Assembly: GCF_029433515.1 (NCBI RefSeq)
Contig: NZ_JAQTIG010000004.1
Coordinates: 166,731 to 230,730 of the forward strand
DNA from: Lactobacillus sp. ESL0679
Lineage (GTDB): Bacteria > Bacillota > Bacilli > Lactobacillales > Lactobacillaceae
Length of the DNA: 64,000 nt
Direction of reading: 5' to 3'
A model generated the notes under the pieces. It was not told the origin of the DNA, did not search any database, and saw only the letters and a program-made list of their open reading frames with translations. Both the position numbers and the translations under genes were made by a program. Below are positions 1-7,829 of this stretch, piece after piece; the first letter of the stretch is position 1; every line of letters starts with the position of its first letter.

Positions 1-627
1 GTTAGCCGTCTTAATTGCGGTCATACCAACAATAATGAACAATAAAATTGCAATTACCTTGAGTGCAACTAGGGCGTTCTCAACGCGAGATGCCTCAGAC
101 ACGCCGTGACTAATTAATAAGGAAACTAAAAAGATCGAGACAATTGAAATGAGGTCGACTACACCGCCTTGGACGCCAAATGGGTTAGACAGAGCAGCCG
201 GCAATTTTAGTCCCAAAGGAGCGATTAAAGCACGTAAATTAGCCGAAATTCCCGAGCCGATAAACGACATGGCAATAAAATATTCGGCTAACAGTGCCCA
301 GCCGGCAATCCAACCCCAGACTTCGCCAAAAACAACATTAATCCAAGAATACGCAGATCCAGCAAATGGCATTGCCCCGGCCATTTCGGCATAGGCAAAA
401 GAAACAATGCCAGCGACTATGGCGGCTAAGATACAAGAAATGGCGACAGCTGGTCCCGTGTGTAGTGCTGCTACTTCGCCTGGCAGCGTAAAGATTGAGG
501 TGGAAACGATTGTTCCAACCCCTAACGCTAAAAAGTCCTTCACAGTGAGTGAGCGAACTAATTGGCCGTCCTTTTGTTCATAGACCCGCGGATCTTCTTT
601 ACGATTGATTTTCTTCCATAAATTCAC
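1..627 (-). CDS. APC-superfamily amino-acid permease, N-terminal part (runs off the window)
   Basis: Only the first 209 codons are present; the gene continues past base 1. It starts at a GTG (625-627) behind AAGGAG. After about 25 charged cytoplasmic residues (MNLWKKINRKEDPR) comes the helix 1 motif LGVGTIVSTSIFTLPG, which matches the unwound substrate-binding helix of APC transporters, then a run of hydrophobic helices containing EMAGAMPFAGSAYSWI and GEVWGWIAGW. Members import or exchange amino acids across the cytoplasmic membrane; the closest described group is the YfnA/cationic amino-acid branch. Substrate cannot be assigned. It is divergent from ylxM, with about 200 bp between them. Confidence 0.85.
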   Translation of the reverse strand, partial: MNLWKKINRKEDPRVYEQKDGQLVRSLTVKDFLALGVGTIVSTSIFTLPGEVAALHTGPAVAISCILAAIVAGIVSFAYAEMAGAMPFAGSAYSWINVVFGEVWGWIAGWALLAEYFIAMSFIGSGISANLRALIAPLGLKLPAALSNPFGVQGGVVDLISIVSIFLVSLLISHGVSEASRVENALVALKVIAILLFIIVGMTAIKTAN

Positions 628-781
628 GTTTTATTCTCCTTGAAATTCTTATGTCAATATAAAGAAGCTTACACAACTATGGCAGGCTGTGCAAGTTTAA
701 TTATCGTAAGAAAATCAGTAATTAATTGTAGATGATTTTTCTATTAAAATCAGAAAATTTACTAAGAGTTGCGGTTCGCAA

Positions 782-810
782 TCGTCAAACTGGCGCTTTT
801 TTGCTATACT
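782..810 (+). promoter_or_regulatory. Promoter of the ylxM-ffh operon
   Basis: TCGTCA (782-787), 17-bp spacer, TATACT (805-810), 19 bp before the ylxM start codon. The -35 is weak and the -10 good. The rest of the 628-828 gap holds no other feature I can support. Confidence 0.5.
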
Positions 811-828
811 AATTTAAGGTGAAAAGTA

Positions 829-1170
829 ATGGACGAACTCGTTAAAAATGAAATATTAGGCGATTTATACGCATATTATGGTCAGCTCTTAACTAAGGGC
901 CAGCAAAGTTATTTTGAGGATTATTATTATAATGACCTGTCTTTGGGCGAAATTGCCGCCAATCACAACGTGTCGCGGCAGGCAGTCTATGATAATTTGC
1001 GTCGCTGCCGGAAACTTTTAACCAATTATGAAGCAAAATTGCACATGCAGAGAGACTATAATGAAATAGAACAAAAATTGACAGTGATTGCTGATGCAGT
1101 CGCTCAAGATAAGCATGAAGAAGCATTACTTAAAATTAAGCAATTATTAGGAACAATGAGGGGAGAATGA
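829..1170 (+). CDS. ylxM: YlxM family SRP-associated helix-turn-helix protein (UPF0122)
   Basis: A 113-residue protein with a sigma-70 region 4-like helix-turn-helix (LSLGEIAANHNVSRQAVYDNLRRC, residues about 37-61) followed by a helical tail. YlxM homologues are almost always encoded directly before ffh and are linked to signal-recognition-particle function; in streptococci YlxM binds the SRP RNA/Ffh. Here the stop is 4 bp before the ffh ATG, so translation is probably coupled. Start chosen at ATG with AAGGTG 8 bp upstream. Length and context fit the family exactly. Confidence 0.93.
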   Translation: MDELVKNEILGDLYAYYGQLLTKGQQSYFEDYYYNDLSLGEIAANHNVSRQAVYDNLRRCRKLLTNYEAKLHMQRDYNEIEQKLTVIADAVAQDKHEEALLKIKQLLGTMRGE

Positions 1171-1174
1171 CTCA

Positions 1175-2602
1175 ATGGCTTTTGAAAATTTAAGTGAACG
1201 AATTCAAAAAGCGTTGCGGAATTTAACTGGTAAGGGCAAAATTTCTGAAGAAGATATTAATAATGCAAGCCGTGAAATTCGGCTAGCACTGCTTGAGGCC
1301 GACGTTAACTTTAAGGTCGTTAAAGATTTTATTAAGAAAATCAAGGAAGAGGCCTTAGGCAAGGAAGTCCAGGAAAGTTTAAATCCGGGCCAGCAAGTTA
1401 TCAAAATTGTTAATGATGAATTAACTAAGATGATGGGTGAGAGTGCCGTTGGTCTGAACAAGTCTAAGCATATCCCAACAATCATCATGATGGTCGGGCT
1501 GCAAGGTACTGGTAAGACGACAACTGTTGGTAAGCTTGCCAACCGCTTAATGCAAAAGGAAAAGGCGCGGCCGTTATTGATTGCCGGCGATATTTATCGG
1601 CCAGCCGCAATTGACCAACTTGAACAAATCGGTACTGAATTAAAGGTTCCGGTTTATAGCGAAAAAGAGCAGTCAAATGTTGCGCAAATCGTGCAAAACG
1701 GGTTAAAACAAGCTGAAGCCAATAAAAATGACTACGTAATCATCGATACGGCTGGTCGTTTGGAAATTGATGAACCCCTGATGGAAGAGCTCGAGCAGGT
1801 TAAGAAGGTTGCTGAGCCAGATAACATTCTGCTAGTCGTTGACGCAATGACTGGTCAAGCTGCAACTGATGTTGCCAAGGGGTTTGATAGTCGCTTGGAC
1901 ATTACCGGGATTATTTTAACTAAGCTCGATGGTGATACTCGTGGTGGTGCGGCATTATCCATTAGGGCGGTTACAGGTAAGCCAATTATCTTCACTGGTC
2001 AAGGGGAAAAATTAACTGACCTTGAGCAGTTCCACCCAGACCGGATGGCATCGCGGATTTTGGGTATGGGCGACATGCTGACCTTGATTGAAAAGGCCCA
2101 GCAAGACTATGACGCCAAGAAGGCCGAGCAAGTTGCTGAAAAGATGAAGGAAAACACCTTCGACTTTAACGACTTTGTTGATCAACTCGACCAAGTTGAG
2201 AAGATGGGGCCACTTGATCAAGTCATGAAGATGATTCCGGGAATGGCTAACAATCCGCAACTGAAGAATCTTAATATTGATAAAAAGCAAATTCTGCACG
2301 TTAAGGCAATTGTGTCATCAATGACGCCTGCAGAACGTGAGGACCCTGAGCTGCTTAATCCTAGTCGGCGCAGAAGAATTGCAACTGGGTCTGGTCGTCC
2401 AGTGGTTGAAGTTAACCGCATGATTAAGCAATTTAAACAGGCACGTGACATGATGAGTAAGATTACCAAAGGTAATTTCAAGGGCATGGGCAATTTGCCG
2501 GGAATGGACTCGCCAATGGCCAAGATGGCAATGCGCCGAATGGGCAAAAAGTTCAAGAAGAACAAGAAAAAGCGCATGAAGATCAAGCGCTATCACTCAT
2601 GA
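1175..2602 (+). CDS. ffh: Signal recognition particle GTPase Ffh
   Basis: The protein subunit of the SRP; it binds signal sequences emerging from ribosomes and docks to FtsY at the membrane. 475 residues. An N domain is followed by the G domain with P-loop GLQGTGKTTT (about 108-117), DTAGR and TKLDGD. The C-terminal M domain is methionine-rich (GMGNLPGMDSPMAKMAMRRMG) with a basic tail. Length is slightly above the usual 440-450 because of that tail. Second gene of the ylxM operon; rpsP follows from its own promoter. Confidence 0.98.
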   Translation: MAFENLSERIQKALRNLTGKGKISEEDINNASREIRLALLEADVNFKVVKDFIKKIKEEALGKEVQESLNPGQQVIKIVNDELTKMMGESAVGLNKSKHIPTIIMMVGLQGTGKTTTVGKLANRLMQKEKARPLLIAGDIYRPAAIDQLEQIGTELKVPVYSEKEQSNVAQIVQNGLKQAEANKNDYVIIDTAGRLEIDEPLMEELEQVKKVAEPDNILLVVDAMTGQAATDVAKGFDSRLDITGIILTKLDGDTRGGAALSIRAVTGKPIIFTGQGEKLTDLEQFHPDRMASRILGMGDMLTLIEKAQQDYDAKKAEQVAEKMKENTFDFNDFVDQLDQVEKMGPLDQVMKMIPGMANNPQLKNLNIDKKQILHVKAIVSSMTPAEREDPELLNPSRRRRIATGSGRPVVEVNRMIKQFKQARDMMSKITKGNFKGMGNLPGMDSPMAKMAMRRMGKKFKKNKKKRMKIKRYHS

Positions 2603-2623
2603 TTGCCTGTTAAGTAAAAACAC

Positions 2624-2652
2624 TTTACACCCGCTTGAAAAAGTGCTATATT
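2624..2652 (+). promoter_or_regulatory. Promoter of rpsP-rimM-trmD
   Basis: TTTACA (2624-2629), 17-bp spacer, TATATT (2647-2652), 33 bp before the rpsP ATG. Separates the ribosomal genes from ylxM-ffh. Confidence 0.65.
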
Positions 2653-2685
2653 AATAATCGTTAAGTTTTAGGAGGATATAAATTT

Positions 2686-2958
2686 ATGTCAGTAAAAATT
2701 CGTATGCGCCGGATGGGTGCTAAAAGAAAGCCTTTCTACAGAATCGTTGTTGCAGACTCAAGAATGCCACGCGATGGTCGTTTCATCGAAGAAGTAGGTT
2801 TCTACAACCCAGTTGCAGAACCAAAGCAATTAAAGCTTGATGAAGACAAGATTTTTGAATGGCTTAAGAAGGGTGCACAACCTTCAGACACTGTTAGATC
2901 ACTTCTTTCAGGTGCTGGCTTAATGAAGAAGTTGCACGAATCAAAGCAAAGCAAATAA
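2686..2958 (+). CDS. rpsP: 30S ribosomal protein S16
   Basis: 90 residues, the usual bacterial length, opening with the family signature [25 protein letters not shown]16 binds 16S rRNA in the body of the small subunit and helps assembly. AGGAGG lies 8 bp before the ATG. It leads the conserved rpsP-rimM-trmD-rplS cluster. Confidence 0.98.
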   Translation: MSVKIRMRRMGAKRKPFYRIVVADSRMPRDGRFIEEVGFYNPVAEPKQLKLDEDKIFEWLKKGAQPSDTVRSLLSGAGLMKKLHESKQSK

Positions 2959-3030
2959 TTTATTTGCAAAGGTAGAAAGTTTGAAGTTAGATGCTTCAAA
3001 CTTTTTTCTTACTTGAATTTAGGAGGGCAA

Positions 3031-3546
3031 ATGCAATTTTATGATGTAGCGCAGATTGTGACCACGCACGGACTAAAGGGTGAATTAAAGGTGAATTTAG
3101 TAACCGACTTTCCTGAAGAACGCTTTTCTGCTGGCAGCAAATTAACTCTCAAAGATAATCATGACCGTGTTTTAACGGTGACAAATGGTCGGCCATTTAA
3201 GCAGTCATGGCTTGTTCAGTTTGCGGAAATCACGGATATTGATCAAGCTGAAAAATTAAAGGGCAAAACTTTGGTTGTGAGTGAAGATGCTCAACATGAC
3301 CTGCCTGATGGTGTCTATTATTATCGTGATATTCTTGGTTGCACGGTTTTAGACAATCAAACTGGCGCGGTTTTGGGCAAGATCACGGATATTATGTCTC
3401 CTGGAGCCAATGATGTCTGGCAAGTAACTGAAGAATCCGGCAAGGAATACTTAATTCCTTACATTGATGATGTTGTTAAAAAAGTCGATATTACTGCCAA
3501 AAAAGTTTATGTTGAATTAATGGAGGGCCTGCGCGATGAAGATTAA
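3031..3546 (+). CDS. rimM: 16S rRNA processing/ribosome maturation factor RimM
   Basis: 171 residues with an N-terminal RimM beta-barrel ([13 protein letters not shown] near the start) and a C-terminal PRC-barrel ([18 protein letters not shown]...[10 protein letters not shown]). RimM binds S19 and 30S pre-subunits and assists 3'-domain maturation. I place the start at the ATG at 3031, since AGGAGG (3021-3026) is correctly spaced for it; an upstream in-frame TTG at 3013 lies before that site and would waste it. Its end overlaps trmD by 11 bp. Confidence 0.94.
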   Translation: MQFYDVAQIVTTHGLKGELKVNLVTDFPEERFSAGSKLTLKDNHDRVLTVTNGRPFKQSWLVQFAEITDIDQAEKLKGKTLVVSEDAQHDLPDGVYYYRDILGCTVLDNQTGAVLGKITDIMSPGANDVWQVTEESGKEYLIPYIDDVVKKVDITAKKVYVELMEGLRDED

Positions 3547-4252
3547 CGTGCTAACACTTTTTCCAGATATGTTTACCCCCTTGCAGACGTCAATGCTGGG
3601 GCGCGGCTTGGAGGACGGCAAGTGGGATCTTAATCTAGTTAATTTTCGCGATTTTACCAGCGATGTCCATCATCATGTCGATGATACGCCGTATGGTGGT
3701 GGTGCTGGCATGGTCTTGCAAATCATGCCAATTAAAAAGGCGTTGGATTCACTGACTAACAAGGGCAAGGTAATTATTACCGCACCGCAAGGGCAGACTT
3801 TTAACCAGAAGATGGCCCAGCGCTGGTCCAATGAGGAAAATTTAACTTTCATTTGTGGTCATTATGAAGGCTTTGACCAACGAATTTATGATTTGGCTGA
3901 CGAAACGGTTTCGATTGGTGATTATGTGTTAACTGGTGGTGAATTGCCCACGATGAGCATGATTGATGCGACAGTGCGGCTGCTTCCGGGTATTTTAGGT
4001 AATGCTGCCTCACCAGTTGAAGAAAGCTTTTCTCATGGGCTTTTGGAATATCCACAATATACACGTCCGGAAAACTTTGAAGGCTTGAAGGTACCCGAAG
4101 TTTTAACTTCTGGCAATCATCAAAAAATCGCCGAATGGCGTCATAAAGAGGCACTAAGGGCAACGTATTTAGCTCGTCCAGATATGCTGGAAAATTATGA
4201 ATTAAGTCAGGAAGAACGCGATTGGCTTGCCGAATTTAAAGAAGAGGATTAA
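3536..4252 (+). CDS. trmD: tRNA (guanine-N1-)-methyltransferase TrmD
   Basis: Methylates G37 at N1 in tRNAs to prevent frameshifting, using S-adenosylmethionine. 238 residues. It has the SPOUT trefoil-knot motifs [11 protein letters not shown] and the glycine-rich [10 protein letters not shown]; the [11 protein letters not shown] loop is also typical. GGAGG (3523-3527) inside rimM serves the start and the reading frames overlap by 11 bp, so the two genes are translationally coupled. Confidence 0.97.
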   Translation: MKINVLTLFPDMFTPLQTSMLGRGLEDGKWDLNLVNFRDFTSDVHHHVDDTPYGGGAGMVLQIMPIKKALDSLTNKGKVIITAPQGQTFNQKMAQRWSNEENLTFICGHYEGFDQRIYDLADETVSIGDYVLTGGELPTMSMIDATVRLLPGILGNAASPVEESFSHGLLEYPQYTRPENFEGLKVPEVLTSGNHQKIAEWRHKEALRATYLARPDMLENYELSQEERDWLAEFKEED

Positions 4253-4254
4253 GC

Positions 4255-4283
4255 TTGCGTTAATGTGGCTAATTTGCTAAGAT
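4255..4283 (+). promoter_or_regulatory. Promoter of rplS
   Basis: TTGCGT (4255-4260), exact 17-bp spacer, TAAGAT (4278-4283), immediately after the trmD stop. It allows rplS to be expressed separately from rpsP-trmD. Confidence 0.6.
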
Positions 4284-4290
4284 ATTAAAG

Positions 4291-4340
4291 GTGTCAGCAT
4301 TTAGCTGCACTAAGAGTTATGGGTGTTCCGCTGACGCAAG
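4291..4340 (+). ncRNA. Structured 5' leader of rplS, candidate L19 leader
   Basis: GTGTCAGC (4291-4298) pairs with GCTGACGC (4330-4337), closing a stem that encloses about 30 nt with a smaller internal pairing (GCAC with GTGT). It sits between the rplS promoter and ribosome site, where Firmicutes carry the L19 leader motif thought to be bound by free L19. Position and stem are seen; membership of that RNA family is inferred and would need a covariance-model search. Confidence 0.5.
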
Positions 4341-4373
4341 TAGCGTTAATGAATGCCGAAAGAGGAGAAAACT

Positions 4374-4721
4374 ATGGATCCATTAATTCAAGAATTGACT
4401 AAAGAACAATTACGTGATGATATTCCTGACTTCCGCGCTGGTGACACTGTTCGTGTTCACGTTCGCGTTGTTGAAGGTACTCATGAACGTATCCAGATGT
4501 TCGAAGGTGTCGTAATTAAGAGAAAGGGTGCTGGCATTGCTGCAACTTACACTGTTCGTAAGATTGCTTCTGGTGTTGGTGTTGAACGTACTTTCCCAGT
4601 TAACGACCCACGTGTTGCTAAGGTTGATGTATTACGTCACGGTCGTGTACGTCGTGCTAAGCTTTACTACTTACGTGAACGTCATGGTAAGTCTGCAAGA
4701 ATTGCAGAAAAGCGTCGTTAA
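4374..4721 (+). CDS. rplS: 50S ribosomal protein L19
   Basis: 115 residues, the normal length; body [23 protein letters not shown] and [13 protein letters not shown] are L19 signatures. L19 lies at the 30S-50S interface. Start at the ATG at 4374, which has AGAGGAG (4361-4367) at good spacing; the in-frame ATG at 4353 precedes that site. Ends the cluster with a strong terminator. Confidence 0.97.
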   Translation: MDPLIQELTKEQLRDDIPDFRAGDTVRVHVRVVEGTHERIQMFEGVVIKRKGAGIAATYTVRKIASGVGVERTFPVNDPRVAKVDVLRHGRVRRAKLYYLRERHGKSARIAEKRR

Positions 4722-4742
4722 TTCACGTTTTATCATTCAAAA

Positions 4743-4777
4743 AGAACCATCTTTTAAAGAAGATGGTTCTTTTTTTA
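4743..4777 (+). terminator. Rho-independent terminator after rplS
   Basis: AGAACCATCTT pairs with AAGATGGTTCT around a 6-nt loop, followed by a run of T. Confidence 0.92.
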
Positions 4778-4826
4778 TTTCTTGTGGTACTATAAAAGTA
4801 TGTTTTGATAATTGGAGGATGATAAT

Positions 4827-5591
4827 ATGAGTGAACCGTTTTTAATGCAATTTGATGCAAATCCGCACGCAGTTCTGGAGCCCGATCATGAACGCGATAA
4901 GCTGAATTATCATTTTCCTAAAAAATTGTTGTTTGCGTTTATTACTTCTGAGGCAATTGCTAACTTTTTGTCTCAATATCCGCATCGCAAGCTGGGTCAT
5001 TATGATTGCTTTGAAGGCGAGACGCCAATTTATGAAGTTGATCTAGGCAATGAAAAAGTTACTTTCTGTCAAGCTAAAATTGGTGCTTCAGCGGCTGTTG
5101 AATTACTTGATTGGCTGATTAGTTACGGCGTCAAGCAGATTTTGGCAATTGGGTCGGCCGGAAGCTTGGTTGACTTACCAGAAAACTATTTTTTAGTTCC
5201 TGTGAAAGCAGTCAGGGATGAGGGCACGTCATTTCATTATTTGGCTCCTGGCAACATGATTGATTTGCATTCGAATTATTTATCGCGAGTAGAACAATTG
5301 ATGGCAGAAAATGACTACAAAATTAAAGAAGTCATTACTTGGACGACCGATGGCTTTTTCCGCGAGACAAAAGACAAGGTAAGTCAGTTTAAACAACTTG
5401 GTGCTTCTTGTGTTGAAATGGAGTGTGCCGCGATGGCAGCGTGCTCAAACTTTCGCCACGTTGACTTTGCACAAATCTTGTTTACGGCCGACTCTTTAAG
5501 TAATTTAGAAAAGCATGAAGATCGTGGCTGGGGTAGAGATGCCCACGAGTTAGCCTTACAATTAGTAGCACAAATTTTAGTAAAAATCTAG
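4827..5591 (+). CDS. Nucleoside phosphorylase (PNP/UDP family)
   Basis: 254 residues. LAIGSAGSL matches the glycine-rich phosphate-binding loop and CVEMECAAMAA the Glu-Met-Glu ribose-binding motif of the PNP_UDP_1 family. These enzymes split nucleosides with phosphate to a base and ribose-1-phosphate. The sequence is closest in style to the uridine/purine phosphorylase-like group common in lactobacilli, but base preference cannot be read from it. Start at the ATG at 4827 behind GGAGG; an upstream TTG (4812) overlaps the ribosome site. Single gene. Confidence 0.85.
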   Translation: MSEPFLMQFDANPHAVLEPDHERDKLNYHFPKKLLFAFITSEAIANFLSQYPHRKLGHYDCFEGETPIYEVDLGNEKVTFCQAKIGASAAVELLDWLISYGVKQILAIGSAGSLVDLPENYFLVPVKAVRDEGTSFHYLAPGNMIDLHSNYLSRVEQLMAENDYKIKEVITWTTDGFFRETKDKVSQFKQLGASCVEMECAAMAACSNFRHVDFAQILFTADSLSNLEKHEDRGWGRDAHELALQLVAQILVKI

Positions 5592-5775
5592 AATAAAGAT
5601 TGTGAAATTTACTAATGTGAAACTAACATGAAACATAGATTTTTTCACAAACCACAAATATAAAAGCTGATGTAATAGTGATTAAAGATAATTTATCCTT
5701 AAAACTTTGTGAAGCCAAAACAATGAGTGAATGTGGAAAGTCCCAAATGTCTTGAAATGAAAGCGATAATACGTG

Positions 5776-6426
5776 ATGAAATATCCAGAATGGTTAATTG
5801 AAAAAGTGCAAAAAAGAGCACAAGGAATGAAATTAGAAGGATTAAATGAGGGGGCTGGACCAGAAAATCCTGCCCTGATGATCGTTGGTGAAGCCCCAGG
5901 TCGTGATGAAATTGTCTCGCACGTTCCGTTTCATGGTAGTTCGGGTAAAGAGTTAATGAAATCCTTGGCACTAATTGGTTTGACGCGAGACGATGTCTAT
6001 ATCACTAGCGTGGTTCGTAGTCGACCTTATGCGACCAAAACTGTTTTCAGTAAGAAAGAAAATAAAGAGGTTATTAAACATCCAAATCGCAAGCCAACTA
6101 AGAAAGAAGTTTTGGCTCACGCACCATTCTTTGATTATGAAATTGCGCATGTTCAGCCTAAAATTATCGTTACTGTTGGTGGCACTGCAATTGAACGCTT
6201 GCTTGGCCCTGGCCACAGCATTTCGCAAGAACACGGTCAAGTAATCGTGCAAACGCCAATTCTGCAGTTGAATGACGCTGAAGACGGCTATGAATGGTCA
6301 ACAGAAAAATATACTGTGATAATGGAATATCATCCGGCAGCGGTTTTCTATAATCGGAAATTAACGGAAACTATTAAAGAAGATTGGCTCGCACTAAAGC
6401 CATATTTAGATAATCAAAAAGACTAG
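5776..6426 (+). CDS. Uracil-DNA glycosylase superfamily protein without iron-sulfur cysteines
   Basis: 216 residues with motif A GEAPGRDE (about 38-45), the ITSVVRSRP strand, VTVGGTAIERLLG and motif B EYHPAAVFYN, which place it in the family 4/5-like UDG superfamily (COG1573). Family 4 enzymes hold a 4Fe-4S cluster through four cysteines; this protein contains no cysteine at all, so it is not a classical family 4 enzyme. It probably acts in base excision repair or is a derived relative. GTG at 5773 and ATG at 5776 are both possible starts with only a weak ribosome site; a stop lies just upstream. Convergent with lexA. Confidence 0.8.
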   Translation: MKYPEWLIEKVQKRAQGMKLEGLNEGAGPENPALMIVGEAPGRDEIVSHVPFHGSSGKELMKSLALIGLTRDDVYITSVVRSRPYATKTVFSKKENKEVIKHPNRKPTKKEVLAHAPFFDYEIAHVQPKIIVTVGGTAIERLLGPGHSISQEHGQVIVQTPILQLNDAEDGYEWSTEKYTVIMEYHPAAVFYNRKLTETIKEDWLALKPYLDNQKD

Positions 6427-6448
6427 AAAGAAAATTCTAGTCTTTTTT
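6421..6448. terminator. Bidirectional terminator between the UDG-like gene and lexA
   Basis: GACTAGAA pairs with TTCTAGTC over a short A-rich loop with T-runs reading right and A-runs reading left, so it can end both convergent genes. Confidence 0.85.
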
Positions 6449-6449
6449 G

Positions 6450-7073
6450 TTAATTAATATTATTGCGGTAAAGGCCGACAACCTTACCTAAGATTTGCAC
6501 GCGGTCAAGAATAATCGGTGCCATTGTGTCATTTTCTGGTTGCAAGCGGTAATGTTTTTTTTCTTTATAAAAGCGCTTGACTGTTGCCTCATTTTCTTCA
6601 GTCATTGCGACAACAATTTCACCATTAATTGCGGAACTTTGCTTACGCACGATAACGTTGTCACCATTTAAAATGCCTGCATTAATCATACTTTCACCGT
6701 GCACTTTTAACATAAATAAGTCGCCAGCGTCATTGGCTAAGTCAGGTGGAAGGGGAAAGTAATCCTCAATATCTTCAACGGCTAAAATTGGTTGCCCAGC
6801 AGTAACAACACCGACAACTGGAATTTCACTCGGCTTAATTCCTAATGCTCGTTTGCCTTCTGCTGTAATTTCCAAAGCTCGCGGCTTAGTGGCATCTTTA
6901 ATTATTAGCCCCTTGCGCTCTAAACGGGATAAGTGCCCGTGAACTGTTGAGGTCGAAGATAAATTGACTGCGGCACAAATTTCACGAACAGTAGGGGGAA
7001 AACCACGGTCTGCCACGGTTTCATAAATATAGCGTAATATTTCTAATTGTTTGGAATCATGATTAACAGGCAT
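6450..7073 (-). CDS. lexA: SOS repressor LexA
   Basis: 207 residues. An N-terminal winged helix ([23 protein letters not shown]) binds SOS boxes; the C-terminal peptidase-like domain self-cleaves when RecA is activated. The cleavage site Ala92-Gly93 (VVTAGQ), catalytic Ser128 (HGESM) and Lys166 (ATVKRF) are all present, so it should be functional. It is divergent from ynzC with an SOS-box-like site between them, as in Bacillus, where lexA faces yneA-yneB-ynzC. Autoregulation is therefore likely. Confidence 0.97.
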   Translation of the reverse strand: MPVNHDSKQLEILRYIYETVADRGFPPTVREICAAVNLSSTSTVHGHLSRLERKGLIIKDATKPRALEITAEGKRALGIKPSEIPVVGVVTAGQPILAVEDIEDYFPLPPDLANDAGDLFMLKVHGESMINAGILNGDNVIVRKQSSAINGEIVVAMTEENEATVKRFYKEKKHYRLQPENDTMAPIILDRVQILGKVVGLYRNNIN

Positions 7074-7140
7074 AATTGCTCCCCATTACTATAAGATAAA
7101 ATTTCTATAAGGTAAGTTTACCAAAAAGTTTTGCTAAATA

Positions 7141-7154
7141 CAAACAAATGTTCT
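7141..7154. promoter_or_regulatory. SOS box (LexA operator)
   Basis: CAAACAAATGTTCT differs from the Bacillus-type consensus CGAACRNRYGTTYC at two positions. It lies between lexA and ynzC and could repress both. Confidence 0.65.
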
Positions 7155-7215
7155 AAGAACTTAAACTTTTTTTCTTAGTGCAAATAAGGTAGACTTTTTT
7201 AATAGAGGTGTAAAA

Positions 7216-7464
7216 ATGACTAAAGATGAAGAAAAGAAATCAATCAATCGCATTAATGAATTATATCGCAAAAAAAAGGCTGGCAATTTGACTAAAAAAG
7301 AGGAAGAAGAACGTAAAAAATTACATCAAGAATTTTTGAAAAACTTCCGCGCTAGTTTTAAACAAAACATTGAAGATATGGTTATCATTGATAAAAATGG
7401 TAAAGAAATCACGTCCGAAAAGGCAAAACAAGCCCAAAGACGCAAAGGTTTAAGAAAAGATTAA
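7216..7464 (+). CDS. ynzC: YnzC-family protein (DUF896)
   Basis: 82 residues, highly charged, helical, with the DUF896 core INRINELYRKKKAGNLTKKEEEERKKLHQEFLKNFRASFKQ. The biochemical function is not known; in Bacillus the orthologue is in the LexA-controlled yneA operon, and this copy likewise lies opposite lexA next to an SOS-box-like site. AGAGGTG provides the ribosome site. Confidence 0.9.
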   Translation: MTKDEEKKSINRINELYRKKKAGNLTKKEEEERKKLHQEFLKNFRASFKQNIEDMVIIDKNGKEITSEKAKQAQRRKGLRKD

Positions 7465-7534
7465 TTTTAACCTTTAAATTTTAGGCAAGTTTAGGTAAGA
7501 TATAACTATTGGATATTTTGAGGAGTTAATTTTT

Positions 7535-7753
7535 ATGAATTTGGCAATAGAAATTGTTTTAATCATTGTTGCACTATTGATCGGCCTCGTTGGTGGCTTT
7601 TACGGTGCAAGATCATATATGAAAAAGTATTTTAAGGAAAATCCACCAATCAGTGAAGATATGATTGTTGCGATGATGTCACAAATGGGACAAAAACCAT
7701 CTGCCAAGAAGGTTAACCAAGTGATGAACATGATGAAGCATCAAAATAATTAA
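7535..7753 (+). CDS. yneF: YneF-family small membrane protein (UPF0154)
   Basis: 72 residues: one N-terminal transmembrane helix (IEIVLIIVALLIGLVGGFYGARSYM), then a short cytoplasmic tail with NPPISEDMIVAMMSQMGQKPS, the family signature. Function unknown; conserved across Bacilli, near ynzC. Ribosome site GAGGAG lies upstream. Confidence 0.93.
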   Translation: MNLAIEIVLIIVALLIGLVGGFYGARSYMKKYFKENPPISEDMIVAMMSQMGQKPSAKKVNQVMNMMKHQNN

Positions 7754-7775
7754 TCTTGAGATTAACTAGTAAAGA

Positions 7776-7799
7776 CGGGGATTGTTCCCCGCCTTTTTT
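7776..7799 (+). terminator. Terminator after yneF
   Basis: CGGGGA pairs with TCCCCG over a 4-nt loop and is followed by a T-run (7793-7798). It ends just before the exporter genes. Confidence 0.85.
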
Positions 7800-7829
7800 G
7801 GTTTGGTGTTGGGTCAGATAGGAATAAAA

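Noticed and set aside
149..394. 81-codon open frame on the plus strand at the left edge
   Set aside because: It is antisense to the amino-acid permease, whose minus-strand translation shows clear transporter motifs.
5758..5771. Possible cre site (TGAAAGCGATAATA) before the UDG-like gene
   Set aside because: It overlaps the translation start region, has a mismatch in the right arm, and the gene has no link to carbon metabolism.
7782..7829. Longer N terminus for the first ABC exporter half
   Set aside because: The added codons fall inside the yneF terminator and the ribosome site suits the ATG at 7830.
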